From Sphingomonadaceae bacterium (lineage in GTDB: Bacteria; Pseudomonadota; Alphaproteobacteria; Sphingomonadales; Sphingomonadaceae), in contig CANEVG010000183.1 of assembly GCA_947442095.1 (NCBI GenBank), forward strand, positions 1-7,072: DNA of 7,072 nt. Direction: 5' to 3'. Under the pieces are notes generated by a model. That model had not been told where the DNA came from and did not search any database. It was given only the letters and a program-made list of their open reading frames with translations. Below are positions 1-5,460 of the stretch, in pieces; within the stretch, counting starts at the first letter, position 1; each line of letters opens with the position of its first letter. The position numbers and the translations under genes were made by a program.

Positions 1-338
1 GCGAGGGCGTGCGCCTGCTGCGCAGCATAGCGCAGACCAATCCGCTCGCCGAGATCATCACCGAGGAAATGATCCCCGGCCCCGACCTCGAGAGCGAAGA
101 CGACCTGCTCGCGGATTTCCGGGCCCGCGCCGATACGGTCTACCACCCGACTTCGACTTGCATGATGGGGCCTGACCCGAAGACTTCGGTGGTCGACAGC
201 CAGTTGCGGGTGCACGGCATTGCAGGCCTGCGCGTAATCGATGCATCGGTATTCCCGACCGTCACCAGCGGCAACGCCAACGCGCCGACGGTGATGGTCG
301 CGGAAAAGGGCGCCGCGATGGTGCGTGCCAGCGCCTAG
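1..338 (+). CDS. GMC-family FAD-dependent oxidoreductase (choline/alcohol dehydrogenase-like), C-terminal fragment
   Basis: The reading frame is open from base 3 to the TAG at 336-338, giving about 111 C-terminal residues; the FAD-binding N-terminus lies beyond the left edge. A GTG at base 9 is not a credible start because the fragment matches only the C-terminal GMC substrate domain. Visible signatures are YHPTSTCMMG, whose His (codon 144-146) is the family's catalytic base, then SVVDSQLRVHG, GLRVIDASVFP and TSGNANAPT, whose Asn (codon 273-275) aligns with the second active-site residue (His or Asn) of the family. Members oxidise alcohols to aldehydes or ketones using FAD, passing electrons to quinones, carriers or oxygen. 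The His-Asn pair resembles choline dehydrogenase-type and broad-range alcohol dehydrogenases, but the substrate cannot be read from this end. The gene converges on the four-gene catabolic operon and shares its stop region with it, so a role in the same pathway is plausible but not shown. Confidence 0.93.
   Translation, partial: EGVRLLRSIAQTNPLAEIITEEMIPGPDLESEDDLLADFRARADTVYHPTSTCMMGPDPKTSVVDSQLRVHGIAGLRVIDASVFPTVTSGNANAPTVMVAEKGAAMVRASA
335..338. other. Overlapping convergent stop codons (shared CTAG)
   Basis: The palindrome CTAG serves as the end of both neighbours: TAG at 336-338 stops the GMC gene on the + strand, and the complement of 335-337 is the TAG that stops the beta-hydroxyacid dehydrogenase on the - strand. 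There is no intergenic DNA and no terminator hairpin between the two genes, so their transcripts probably overlap at the 3' ends. Confidence 0.9.
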
Positions 339-1288
339 CGGCGCGGCACGACCTCATAGCCCGGCTCTTCGGGCTCATCATCGACCATCTGATCCGGGAA
401 GCCCGTGCCCAGCACCTTCACGCCGACCGGCTCTTCATAGCGCCGGATGATGTTGGGCGAATTTTCGCGCGGACCGTAGGCGGCCTCGCCTTCCTTGAAC
501 AGGCGCACGATCAGCGGCGACATTTCGACCGGGACACCGGTTTCCTGGGCGATCTTGTCGAACAGGCCGACGTCCTTCGAGACGAGGTCCATCGTGAAGT
601 TGATGTCGCGGCTGCCGTTGAGGATGACCTGGCTCTCGGTCTCGTGCACGAAGCTGTTGCCCGAGGAGATGCGGATCGCCTCGTAGGTCGTGTTCATGTC
701 GAGCCCGACCGCCTTGCACACGGTCAACGCCTCGGCGAGCGCGACGAGGTGCGCGGTGCAGAGGAAATTGGTCATCACCTTGAGCTGCGAGGCGGTCCCC
801 CAATCGCCCGTGTGCAGCACCCGGCGGCCGAGCGTGGTGAGCACCGGCAGCACGCGTTCAAAACCTTCGCGTGGGCCGGCGGCGAAGATCGAGATGTTGC
901 CGGTGTCCGCCCGGTGGCAGCCGCCTGAAACCGGGCATTCCATGAAGAGGCCGCCCTTCGCCTCGACCAGCGGGCCAAGCCGCAGGACTTCGGCATAGTC
1001 GGTCGTGCTCATCTCCATCCAGACCTGCCCCGGACGCATGACGGAGAGGAAGCCGTCTTCCCCTTCGGCTACGGCAGCGCTGGCAGCAGGCGAGGGCAGA
1101 CACGTGATGATTACGTCAACCCCCTTACCGAGTTCGGCCGGGCTGGCCGCTTCCTTCGCGCCGCGCGCGACATATTCGGCGACGAGTTCGGGATTGAGAT
1201 CGCGCACGGTAACGTCGTGACCATTGCGGATCAGGCTGCCCGCGAGCTTGCCGCCGACATTGCCGAGGCCGATGAAACCGATCTTCAT
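335..1288 (-). CDS. NAD-dependent beta-hydroxyacid dehydrogenase (3-hydroxyisobutyrate dehydrogenase family)
   Basis: 317 residues. The N-terminal Rossmann domain opens with GFIGLGNVGG (residues 4-13, GxGxxG pattern), and Asp30 at the end of the second strand suggests NAD rather than NADP. The substrate-binding loop PVSGG is at 119-123. The family's catalytic lysine is Lys170 with Asn174 in GTASQLKVMTN, followed by the all-helical C-terminal domain. Known members reversibly oxidise beta-hydroxyacids (3-hydroxyisobutyrate, tartronate semialdehyde, threonate). The protein is somewhat longer than the usual 290-300 residues because of an acidic, proline-rich tail (about residues 295-317). The ATG at 1286-1288 is a firm start: the Rossmann motif begins at residue 4, and a GGAG sits 11 bases upstream inside the last codons of the preceding gene, 6 bases separating the two. 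It is the last gene of the operon. The exact substrate is unknown; a beta-hydroxyacid made by the dioxygenase pathway is the natural inference. Confidence 0.92.
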   Translation of the reverse strand: MKIGFIGLGNVGGKLAGSLIRNGHDVTVRDLNPELVAEYVARGAKEAASPAELGKGVDVIITCLPSPAASAAVAEGEDGFLSVMRPGQVWMEMSTTDYAEVLRLGPLVEAKGGLFMECPVSGGCHRADTGNISIFAAGPREGFERVLPVLTTLGRRVLHTGDWGTASQLKVMTNFLCTAHLVALAEALTVCKAVGLDMNTTYEAIRISSGNSFVHETESQVILNGSRDINFTMDLVSKDVGLFDKIAQETGVPVEMSPLIVRLFKEGEAAYGPRENSPNIIRRYEEPVGVKVLGTGFPDQMVDDEPEEPGYEVVPRR

Positions 1289-1294
1289 AAAACT

Positions 1295-2392
1295 CTATTC
1301 TCCGGGGATCAGCACGATCTTGCCGATGTGCTTCTTTGTGAGGAAAGCGCGCTGCGCCGCGACGATGTCTGAAAGCGGGTATGTGGCGGCCACGACAGGC
1401 CGGATTTCTCCGCGCTCGATATAGCCGACGAGATTGTCGAACACTTGGGGCTCGAGGATCGTGCAGCCGTAGAGCGTCAGGTCCTTGAGGTAGAGGTCAC
1501 GCAGATCGAGCTCGGCAATCGGGCCGGAAATCGCCCCAGCGACACCGTAGCGCCCGCCGCGCTTCAACACTTGCAGCAAAGCCGGGAAGCCCTCTCCGCC
1601 TGCGACATCGATCACCACATCGAAATGTTCCTGTCCGAACAGCGCGGCGAGATCGCACCCGCGCGGTTCGACCCGGCTTGCCCCCAGCGCACGGACGCCA
1701 TCCGCCTTGCCAGCGCTCGCCAGCGCGGTGACGTCAGCCCCGCGCCGCTTGGCCAGTTGCACGGCCGCCGAGCCGACACCGCCGGAAGCACCTGTCACCA
1801 GAACGCGCTCGCCGGCCACCAATGCCGTGCGGGTCAGCATGTTCTCCGCCGCCGAATAGGCGCAAGGGAACGAGGCCAGTTCCACATCGCTGAGCGCGGT
1901 CTCTATGCGGTGCGCGTGGGCCGAAGGAACCCGGGCAAACTCGGCGAAACCGCCATCGACTTCGGAGCCGAAATAAGTGGCGGCAAACCGGCTGGCGCCA
2001 CGCAGAACCGGCTCGACCAGCACCCGCTCGCCAATGCGCGCGGGATCGACGCCCTCCCCCACCGCGGCCACATGCCCGCAGGCATCCGCGCCCTGAATGC
2101 GCGGGAACTGCGGCAGCGCGCCGGTCCAACCCGAATCCTCGGTTTTTGCTTCAGCAAAGCCGTCACCGCCGCCAGCTTCCGTGGCCTCGACCACCGACTT
2201 GGAATACCAGGCCGTGCGCGTGTTGATGTCGGTGTTGTTGACCCCGGCTGCGCCAACGCGGATCAGCACCTCGCCCTTGTCCGGCTCCGGCACAGGCACA
2301 TCAGTGCGGTAGGACAGGCACTCGAACCCGCCATTGCCGGTGAGCAGCACTGCCGCCATTGTGGCCGGAATTGCGCCTGTCGCTTCTGGCAT
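1295..2392 (-). CDS. Zinc-less medium-chain dehydrogenase/reductase (quinone oxidoreductase-like)
   Basis: 365 residues from the ATG at 2390-2392, which begins MPEATG and lies 4 bases after the aldolase stop. The frame is open 33 codons further upstream to 2491, but that would overlap the aldolase by 95 bases. An alternative ATG at 2357-2359 (MAAVLLTG) matches the usual family start and would give 354 residues; no strong ribosome-binding site decides between them. The GroES-like domain (about 12-160) has GVNNTDINTR where zinc alcohol dehydrogenases have the catalytic Cys, and CGHV where they have GHE; the structural four-Cys zinc lobe is also absent. This is therefore a zinc-independent NAD(P)H oxidoreductase. 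The nucleotide-binding motif GASGGVG is at 201-207, followed by DVVIDVAGG. Family members reduce quinones, enones or acryloyl-type bonds, or oxidise alcohols; the substrate here is unassigned. It is the third gene of the operon. Confidence 0.88.
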   Translation of the reverse strand: MPEATGAIPATMAAVLLTGNGGFECLSYRTDVPVPEPDKGEVLIRVGAAGVNNTDINTRTAWYSKSVVEATEAGGGDGFAEAKTEDSGWTGALPQFPRIQGADACGHVAAVGEGVDPARIGERVLVEPVLRGASRFAATYFGSEVDGGFAEFARVPSAHAHRIETALSDVELASFPCAYSAAENMLTRTALVAGERVLVTGASGGVGSAAVQLAKRRGADVTALASAGKADGVRALGASRVEPRGCDLAALFGQEHFDVVIDVAGGEGFPALLQVLKRGGRYGVAGAISGPIAELDLRDLYLKDLTLYGCTILEPQVFDNLVGYIERGEIRPVVAATYPLSDIVAAQRAFLTKKHIGKIVLIPGE

Positions 2393-2396
2393 GGCT

Positions 2397-3125
2397 TCAG
2401 TCCAGCGCCGGAAGCCGAGATTTGAGGTGGGCGAAGTGGGCAAAAGCCATGCCCTTGTAATCATCCCACCCGCGCGCAGTCTTCTCGGCAATTTCGTCGG
2501 AGAGCACGTTCAGTGGTTGGCCGCTGGCGTAGGCGAGCAGCAAGGTCTGCGCCGCCTTCTCGAAGAAGTAGAGGTCCTCGAACGCTTCGGCCACGCTGTC
2601 GCCGACGCAGGTCAGGCCGTGGTTGCGCATCAGCAGCGTGCGGTTGTTGGCGAGCGCGGCGGCGATGCGCAGGCCTTCCGCGGCCTCGTCGGCAATGCCG
2701 CCAAAGCCCTCATCGAGCGCGAGCCGCCCGAAATAGCGCGCGGTGTTGTTGTCGAGCGGGACCATACGCGGATCGGCCAGCGTGGCGAGGGCGGTTGCAT
2801 GAGGCGGATGGCAGTGAATGATCACCCTTGCGGCACAACACTGGCGGTGCACGGTGCCGTGGATCGTCCAGGCCGAGGCATCGGGTGCGTCGGGCCGGGT
2901 CATCACTTCCGGATCATCGGCATCGAGTAGCATGAGGTCGGCCGGGCGGATGCTGGCGAAGTGCTGCCACTTGCGGTTGAGCAGGAAGCGCTTGCCGTCC
3001 GCCGAGACCGCCGCGCTGAAATGGTTGCCCACGGATTCGTGCCAGCCCATCTGCGCGGTGATGCGAAACGCGGCGGACAAGTCCTCGCGCAGCGCTGCGA
3101 TTGCGGCCGCATCAAGATCGGTCAC
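2397..3125 (-). CDS. Class II aldolase/adducin family protein
   Basis: 242 residues, close to the normal length for the family. The start is GTG at 3123-3125, overlapping the upstream dioxygenase stop (GTGA on the coding strand). A GAAGG 9 bases before it is a fitting ribosome-binding site inside the upstream gene. The fold signature includes SVGNHFSAAV (31-40), the metal-binding pair His104 and His106 in HCHPPHA, and His169 in RNHG, matching the three zinc histidines of fuculose-1-phosphate aldolase. The catalytic Glu of that enzyme (SSEW motif) appears as Ala85 in DASAW, so a classical retro-aldol on a sugar phosphate is doubtful. Many adducin-like bacterial members lack this Glu and have decarboxylase, aldolase or unknown roles. 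It probably acts as a metal-dependent lyase on an intermediate of the operon's pathway; this is inference. It is the second gene of the operon. Confidence 0.92.
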   Translation of the reverse strand: MTDLDAAAIAALREDLSAAFRITAQMGWHESVGNHFSAAVSADGKRFLLNRKWQHFASIRPADLMLLDADDPEVMTRPDAPDASAWTIHGTVHRQCCAARVIIHCHPPHATALATLADPRMVPLDNNTARYFGRLALDEGFGGIADEAAEGLRIAAALANNRTLLMRNHGLTCVGDSVAEAFEDLYFFEKAAQTLLLAYASGQPLNVLSDEIAEKTARGWDDYKGMAFAHFAHLKSRLPALD

Positions 3126-4249
3126 TTGAAGCGGCCTTCGCCGGTCAGCGCGCGGTAGGTGCTGCGCATTTCACCGCGATCGGCATATGTGCCGCGCAGA
3201 TAGCGCGCACCGCTTGTGGCCGAGTAGGCCTCGCGCCCATGAACGATGCGGTGGTTGTCGAACACGATGCACTCGCCCGCATTGATACGGAAGCGCATGA
3301 GATACTTGTCCGACTGGAGCATGCGCCCGAAGCGGCAGAAGGCAGGATAGTAGCTGTCCAGCACATGTTGCGGCAGATCGAACACATCGGCCATGTGCTG
3401 GCTGATGGTTACGCCCGAAACCTCGCCGTGCTCGTCCAGTTCGATCACGCGCTGGCGCGAGCGCACATCATAGGTGTCATGCTCGCAGTAGAACGGCACA
3501 TCGGTCTCGGAAAGGAGGCGGAAGTCTTCCGGATGAAGTGCGCGGAAATCGTTGGCAACAGCGACGCCGTCGAGAAACAGGTTCGCCCCGCCCTCCACGC
3601 TGTTGGCGCGGCAATGCAGGAACTGGACACCGGGAGCCATCTCTTCGGCGGGCGTATCGGTATGCAGTTCAAGCGCCTTGGCGGTGTAGGCCAGATTGGT
3701 CGGTTCGATATGGGTCCGCACATCGAAGTATTCGCCGAAGAAGGTTGGGCGGACATGCCCCATCAGCTTGACGAGATCGGTGAGGCCCTCATCGCTGTCG
3801 GGCATTTCGGTCACGATCGCCACGCCTTCAACGATCAACGCCTTGAGCCAGGCCGCGACTTTGGCTTTGTCAGCCTTGAGATCCGCTTGTGAAAAGCGCG
3901 CGATATCAGCGTAATGATTGGCATACCAGGCACGGCGCGCAAGGTCTGAAGGATCAGCCCGGCGCTGGCCTGTGGCATAGGCTGCCAGCCAATCAAGTGC
4001 ATGGAGGCTGGTGTGGTTTTCCCCATCCCACACGATTTCCAGCGCATCACCCACAATCTGCGCGCTGCGCGGGCGCGGCGGGGTTTCCAGATGGAAGATG
4101 TCGAACACGCGCTCGCGGGTCTGACTGTCGAACGAGGTCGGGCAGTTGTCACGCAGCCAGTAGTGGTTGAAATAGGCGGGCTTGCCGCCGGGGAGTACCA
4201 GTTCCAGACCTGTCTCGGTGACCGTGATCGGTGAAGTCGTGAGGCTCAT
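3122..4249 (-). CDS. Gamma-butyrobetaine hydroxylase/TauD-like Fe(II)/2-oxoglutarate dioxygenase
   Basis: 375 residues from the ATG at 4247-4249, chosen because GGAGG lies 5 bases upstream; the frame stays open to an ATG at 4312, but that extension has no family similarity and no comparable site. The N-terminal GBBH-type (DUF971-like) domain runs from about residue 10 to 90 (HYWLRDNC, then DWL at 86-88). The catalytic TauD domain follows. Its iron triad is His196-x-Asp198 (LELHTD) and His337 (RIVHGR), with Arg349 as the 2-oxoglutarate arginine. Family members hydroxylate unactivated C-H bonds, for example gamma-butyrobetaine to carnitine. Compared from memory with human GBBH, the cage residues Y177, W181, Y194 and Y366 correspond to F171, F175, Y188 and Y355, so a quaternary-ammonium substrate is possible. 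Two of the three zinc cysteines of the N-terminal domain are missing (Thr38, Asp41). First gene of the operon. Family is secure; substrate is not. Confidence 0.92.
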   Translation of the reverse strand: MSLTTSPITVTETGLELVLPGGKPAYFNHYWLRDNCPTSFDSQTRERVFDIFHLETPPRPRSAQIVGDALEIVWDGENHTSLHALDWLAAYATGQRRADPSDLARRAWYANHYADIARFSQADLKADKAKVAAWLKALIVEGVAIVTEMPDSDEGLTDLVKLMGHVRPTFFGEYFDVRTHIEPTNLAYTAKALELHTDTPAEEMAPGVQFLHCRANSVEGGANLFLDGVAVANDFRALHPEDFRLLSETDVPFYCEHDTYDVRSRQRVIELDEHGEVSGVTISQHMADVFDLPQHVLDSYYPAFCRFGRMLQSDKYLMRFRINAGECIVFDNHRIVHGREAYSATSGARYLRGTYADRGEMRSTYRALTGEGRFK

Positions 4250-4254
4250 GGGTT

Positions 4255-4259
4255 CCTCC
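4255..4259 (-). promoter_or_regulatory. Strong ribosome-binding site of the dioxygenase gene
   Basis: On the - strand this reads GGAGG and sits 5 bases before the ATG at 4249. It is the best Shine-Dalgarno match in the window and decides the start of the dioxygenase, 21 codons inside the longest open frame. Confidence 0.8.
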
Positions 4260-4270
4260 GCAGAACTGCG
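4259..4270. repeat. Perfect inverted repeat touching the operon's ribosome-binding site
   Basis: CGCAG-AA-CTGCG has perfect 5-base arms around a 2-base centre. Its last transcribed base is the first G of the GGAGG that drives the dioxygenase. In RNA it could form a short stem with a GUUC loop next to the ribosome-binding site; in DNA it could be a small operator. It may also be chance in GC-rich sequence. Confidence 0.35.
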
Positions 4271-4368
4271 CTGCACCTTTGGCCGATATGACCCGATGCC
4301 GTCCAATTGCAAGCTCTAGCCGCGAATGGGCCGCGCCAGCAGTCCATCAAGAACAATCATACCCTATA

Positions 4369-5337
4369 TCATGACTTGTAATGCACCGGTGCCAGCAGGT
4401 CTGCGGCCCAGGGCAGCTGCCCCAGAACGGGCGGCAGGCTTTCGTCACGGATTGTCTCGGCGGCGAGTGCAGCCGTCTCGGCAGCCAGATCGCCGAGCTC
4501 GCCAGCGCGGCTCACCACCTGGATCCGGCGGGCGAAGCGCGCGCGCGGCAGAGGCTCGACGCGCAGCTGCGGGATGAGCGCGGGCATGGCCGCAAGGCAC
4601 AGCAGCGAGGTGATGCTCCAGCCAATCCCCAGCGCCACGGCATTGAGCTGCTGCGGCACGATATCGACCTCGATCACATTGGGCAGGCGCAGCCGCATGC
4701 GGGTGAGCTGGCTTTCGATGCGTTGCCCCATGCCGGTATCGAGCGAATAGCGCACGAACGGCAGCGGTTCGGCGGTGTCGAGCGTATCGACAGAGCCGCG
4801 CCAGGTGGTCGGAAAGACCATGACGAAAGGATCATCGAGCACATCATGATGCACGATGCCTTCGTGCTTTTCGAGGACGCTGCTGCCGGTAATCAGCATG
4901 TCGCAGCGCCGCGCGAGGAAATCCTGCTGCTGGTTGAGCGAGATGCCCGAGCGCACCCGCCAGCGCGCGACGCGCGGACCAAGCCGTCCGAGCAGCGGAG
5001 CCGTGAGCAGAATGGCCAGCGTTTCCGACATGGCCACGGTGACCTTGTCGATCGGCTGCCCAGCCCCTTCACGCACCTCGTCGACCATTGTGCGGGCTGT
5101 GGCAAGCAGGCGCGTCGAGCGTTCGTACAGCGCGCGACCGGCCGGGGTCAGCCCCAGCGGACGCAAGGTGCGATCAAACAGCATCGCGCCAATGCCCTGC
5201 TCGAGCCGGGCAATGGTTTGCGAAACGGCGGACTGGGTGATCCGCATCTGCTGCGCGCTGGCCGTCATCCCGCCAAGCTCGACCGTCAGGACGAACACCT
5301 CGAGTGCGTGGAAATCGAATTCAGACGGCAGCAACAT
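4369..5337 (-). CDS. LysR-family transcriptional regulator (upstream of, and co-oriented with, the operon)
   Basis: 322 residues. The N-terminal winged helix-turn-helix runs from about residue 8 to 67 (FHALEVFVLTVELGG, then ITQSAVSQTIARLEQ and the wing RPLGLTPAGRALYER). The C-terminal effector-binding domain (about 92-300) includes DMLITGSSV and ALGIGWSITSL, typical of the periplasmic-binding-protein-like fold. The ATG at 5335-5337 is preceded only by GAGGG 12 bases away, a weak, long-spaced ribosome-binding site. A perfect TATAAT lies 43 bases upstream of the start. The C-terminus carries about 20 extra residues (DESLPPVLGQLPW onward) beyond the usual domain. Because it lies immediately upstream of the catabolic operon in the same direction, it is the leading candidate for its regulator, with a pathway intermediate as co-inducer; this is inference from position. 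Confidence 0.93.
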   Translation of the reverse strand: MLLPSEFDFHALEVFVLTVELGGMTASAQQMRITQSAVSQTIARLEQGIGAMLFDRTLRPLGLTPAGRALYERSTRLLATARTMVDEVREGAGQPIDKVTVAMSETLAILLTAPLLGRLGPRVARWRVRSGISLNQQQDFLARRCDMLITGSSVLEKHEGIVHHDVLDDPFVMVFPTTWRGSVDTLDTAEPLPFVRYSLDTGMGQRIESQLTRMRLRLPNVIEVDIVPQQLNAVALGIGWSITSLLCLAAMPALIPQLRVEPLPRARFARRIQVVSRAGELGDLAAETAALAAETIRDESLPPVLGQLPWAADLLAPVHYKS

Positions 5338-5460
5338 GGAACTGGGAATGCCCTCAGAATAAACACACCTGAAGGTCTATATTATATCCCTTTATTTTAG
5401 GGCAAGAGCGTTCACGCACATATCCGAATTGACGTAGATCGCCGGGGTCGCCAAATTGCC
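5338..5460. promoter_or_regulatory. Divergent, AT-rich intergenic control region between two LysR genes
   Basis: The region is 123 bases long; its centre (about 5376-5400) is strongly AT-rich against a GC-rich background. It contains the - strand TATAAT at 5386-5381 and an imperfect dyad with CCCT (5388-5391) and AGGG (5399-5402) arms 7 bases apart, lying where a regulator would block or remodel the upstream LysR promoter. On the + strand TTGACG (5429-5434) with CAAATT (5452-5457) at 17-base spacing resembles a promoter, but it lies very close to the annotated start of the second LysR gene. LysR proteins commonly autoregulate from such divergent regions. Confidence 0.5.
5381..5386 (-). promoter_or_regulatory. 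Consensus -10 element (TATAAT) of the leftward LysR gene
   Basis: The - strand reads TATAAT exactly, 43 bases before the ATG at 5337, implying a leader of about 37 bases. A TTGCCC is present upstream but only 13 bases away, too near for a normal -35, so the promoter may depend on an activator or use a poor -35. Confidence 0.45.

Larger units (their letters stand above)
335..4249 (-). other. Predicted four-gene catabolic operon
   Basis: Four genes on the - strand are packed without room for internal promoters. The dioxygenase stop overlaps the aldolase start by 4 bases (GTGA), the aldolase stop is followed 4 bases later by the reductase ATG, and the reductase stop is followed 6 bases later by the dehydrogenase ATG. 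Such spacing implies one transcript and translational coupling. The enzyme mix (oxygenase, aldolase fold, medium-chain reductase, beta-hydroxyacid dehydrogenase) is typical of a small-molecule breakdown pathway. I do not recognise it as any named pathway. An operon promoter is expected in 4250-4368, although read-through from the upstream LysR gene cannot be excluded because no terminator is visible there. Confidence 0.85.
4250..4368 (-). promoter_or_regulatory. Intergenic region carrying the probable operon promoter
   Basis: These 119 bases separate the LysR gene stop from the dioxygenase ATG, both on the - strand. A weak sigma-70-like pair is visible on the - strand: TTGCAA at 4312-4307 and TATCGG at 4288-4283, 18 bases apart, which would leave a leader of roughly 27 bases. 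A better single -10 match, TATGAT at 4361-4356, has no good -35. The direct repeat CCGAT (4283-4287 and 4293-4297) is spaced one helical turn, overlaps the first candidate -10 and could be a regulator half-site pair. No hairpin plus T-run terminator follows the LysR stop. Exact promoter elements are uncertain; that regulation of the operon acts here is likely from layout. Confidence 0.4.

Noticed and set aside
1445..2425. Long + strand open frame (326 codons) antisense to the reductase gene
   Set aside because: It mirrors a well-supported gene on the other strand, its composition (His, Arg, Gln, Ala rich, no motif) is that of an antisense frame in GC-rich DNA, and it has no recognisable domain.
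2393..2491. Longest possible start of the reductase at 2491
   Set aside because: It would overlap the aldolase by 95 bases and add a 33-residue segment (MPRRLRAGG onward) unlike the family. The ATG at 2392, just after the aldolase stop, or the one at 2359, is more sensible.
3101..3892. 263-codon + strand open frame antisense to the dioxygenase
   Set aside because: The dioxygenase has all catalytic residues in the correct order on the - strand; the antisense frame has no recognisable motif.
3390..4110. Carnitine biosynthesis assignment (trimethyllysine hydroxylase followed by an aldolase)
   Set aside because: The aldolase of that pathway is a pyridoxal-phosphate enzyme, whereas the one here is a metal-dependent class II type, and no aldehyde dehydrogenase is present. 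Only the weaker statement of a possible quaternary-amine substrate is kept.
4250..4312. Longest possible start of the dioxygenase at 4312
   Set aside because: The 21 extra residues have no family similarity, and the strong GGAGG site serves the ATG at 4249.
4381..5400. 339-codon + strand open frame covering the whole first LysR gene and even longer than it
   Set aside because: The opposite strand encodes a clear LysR HTH and effector domain. The antisense product shows no fold signature and is Arg/His/Gln rich, as expected from GC-rich codon bias.
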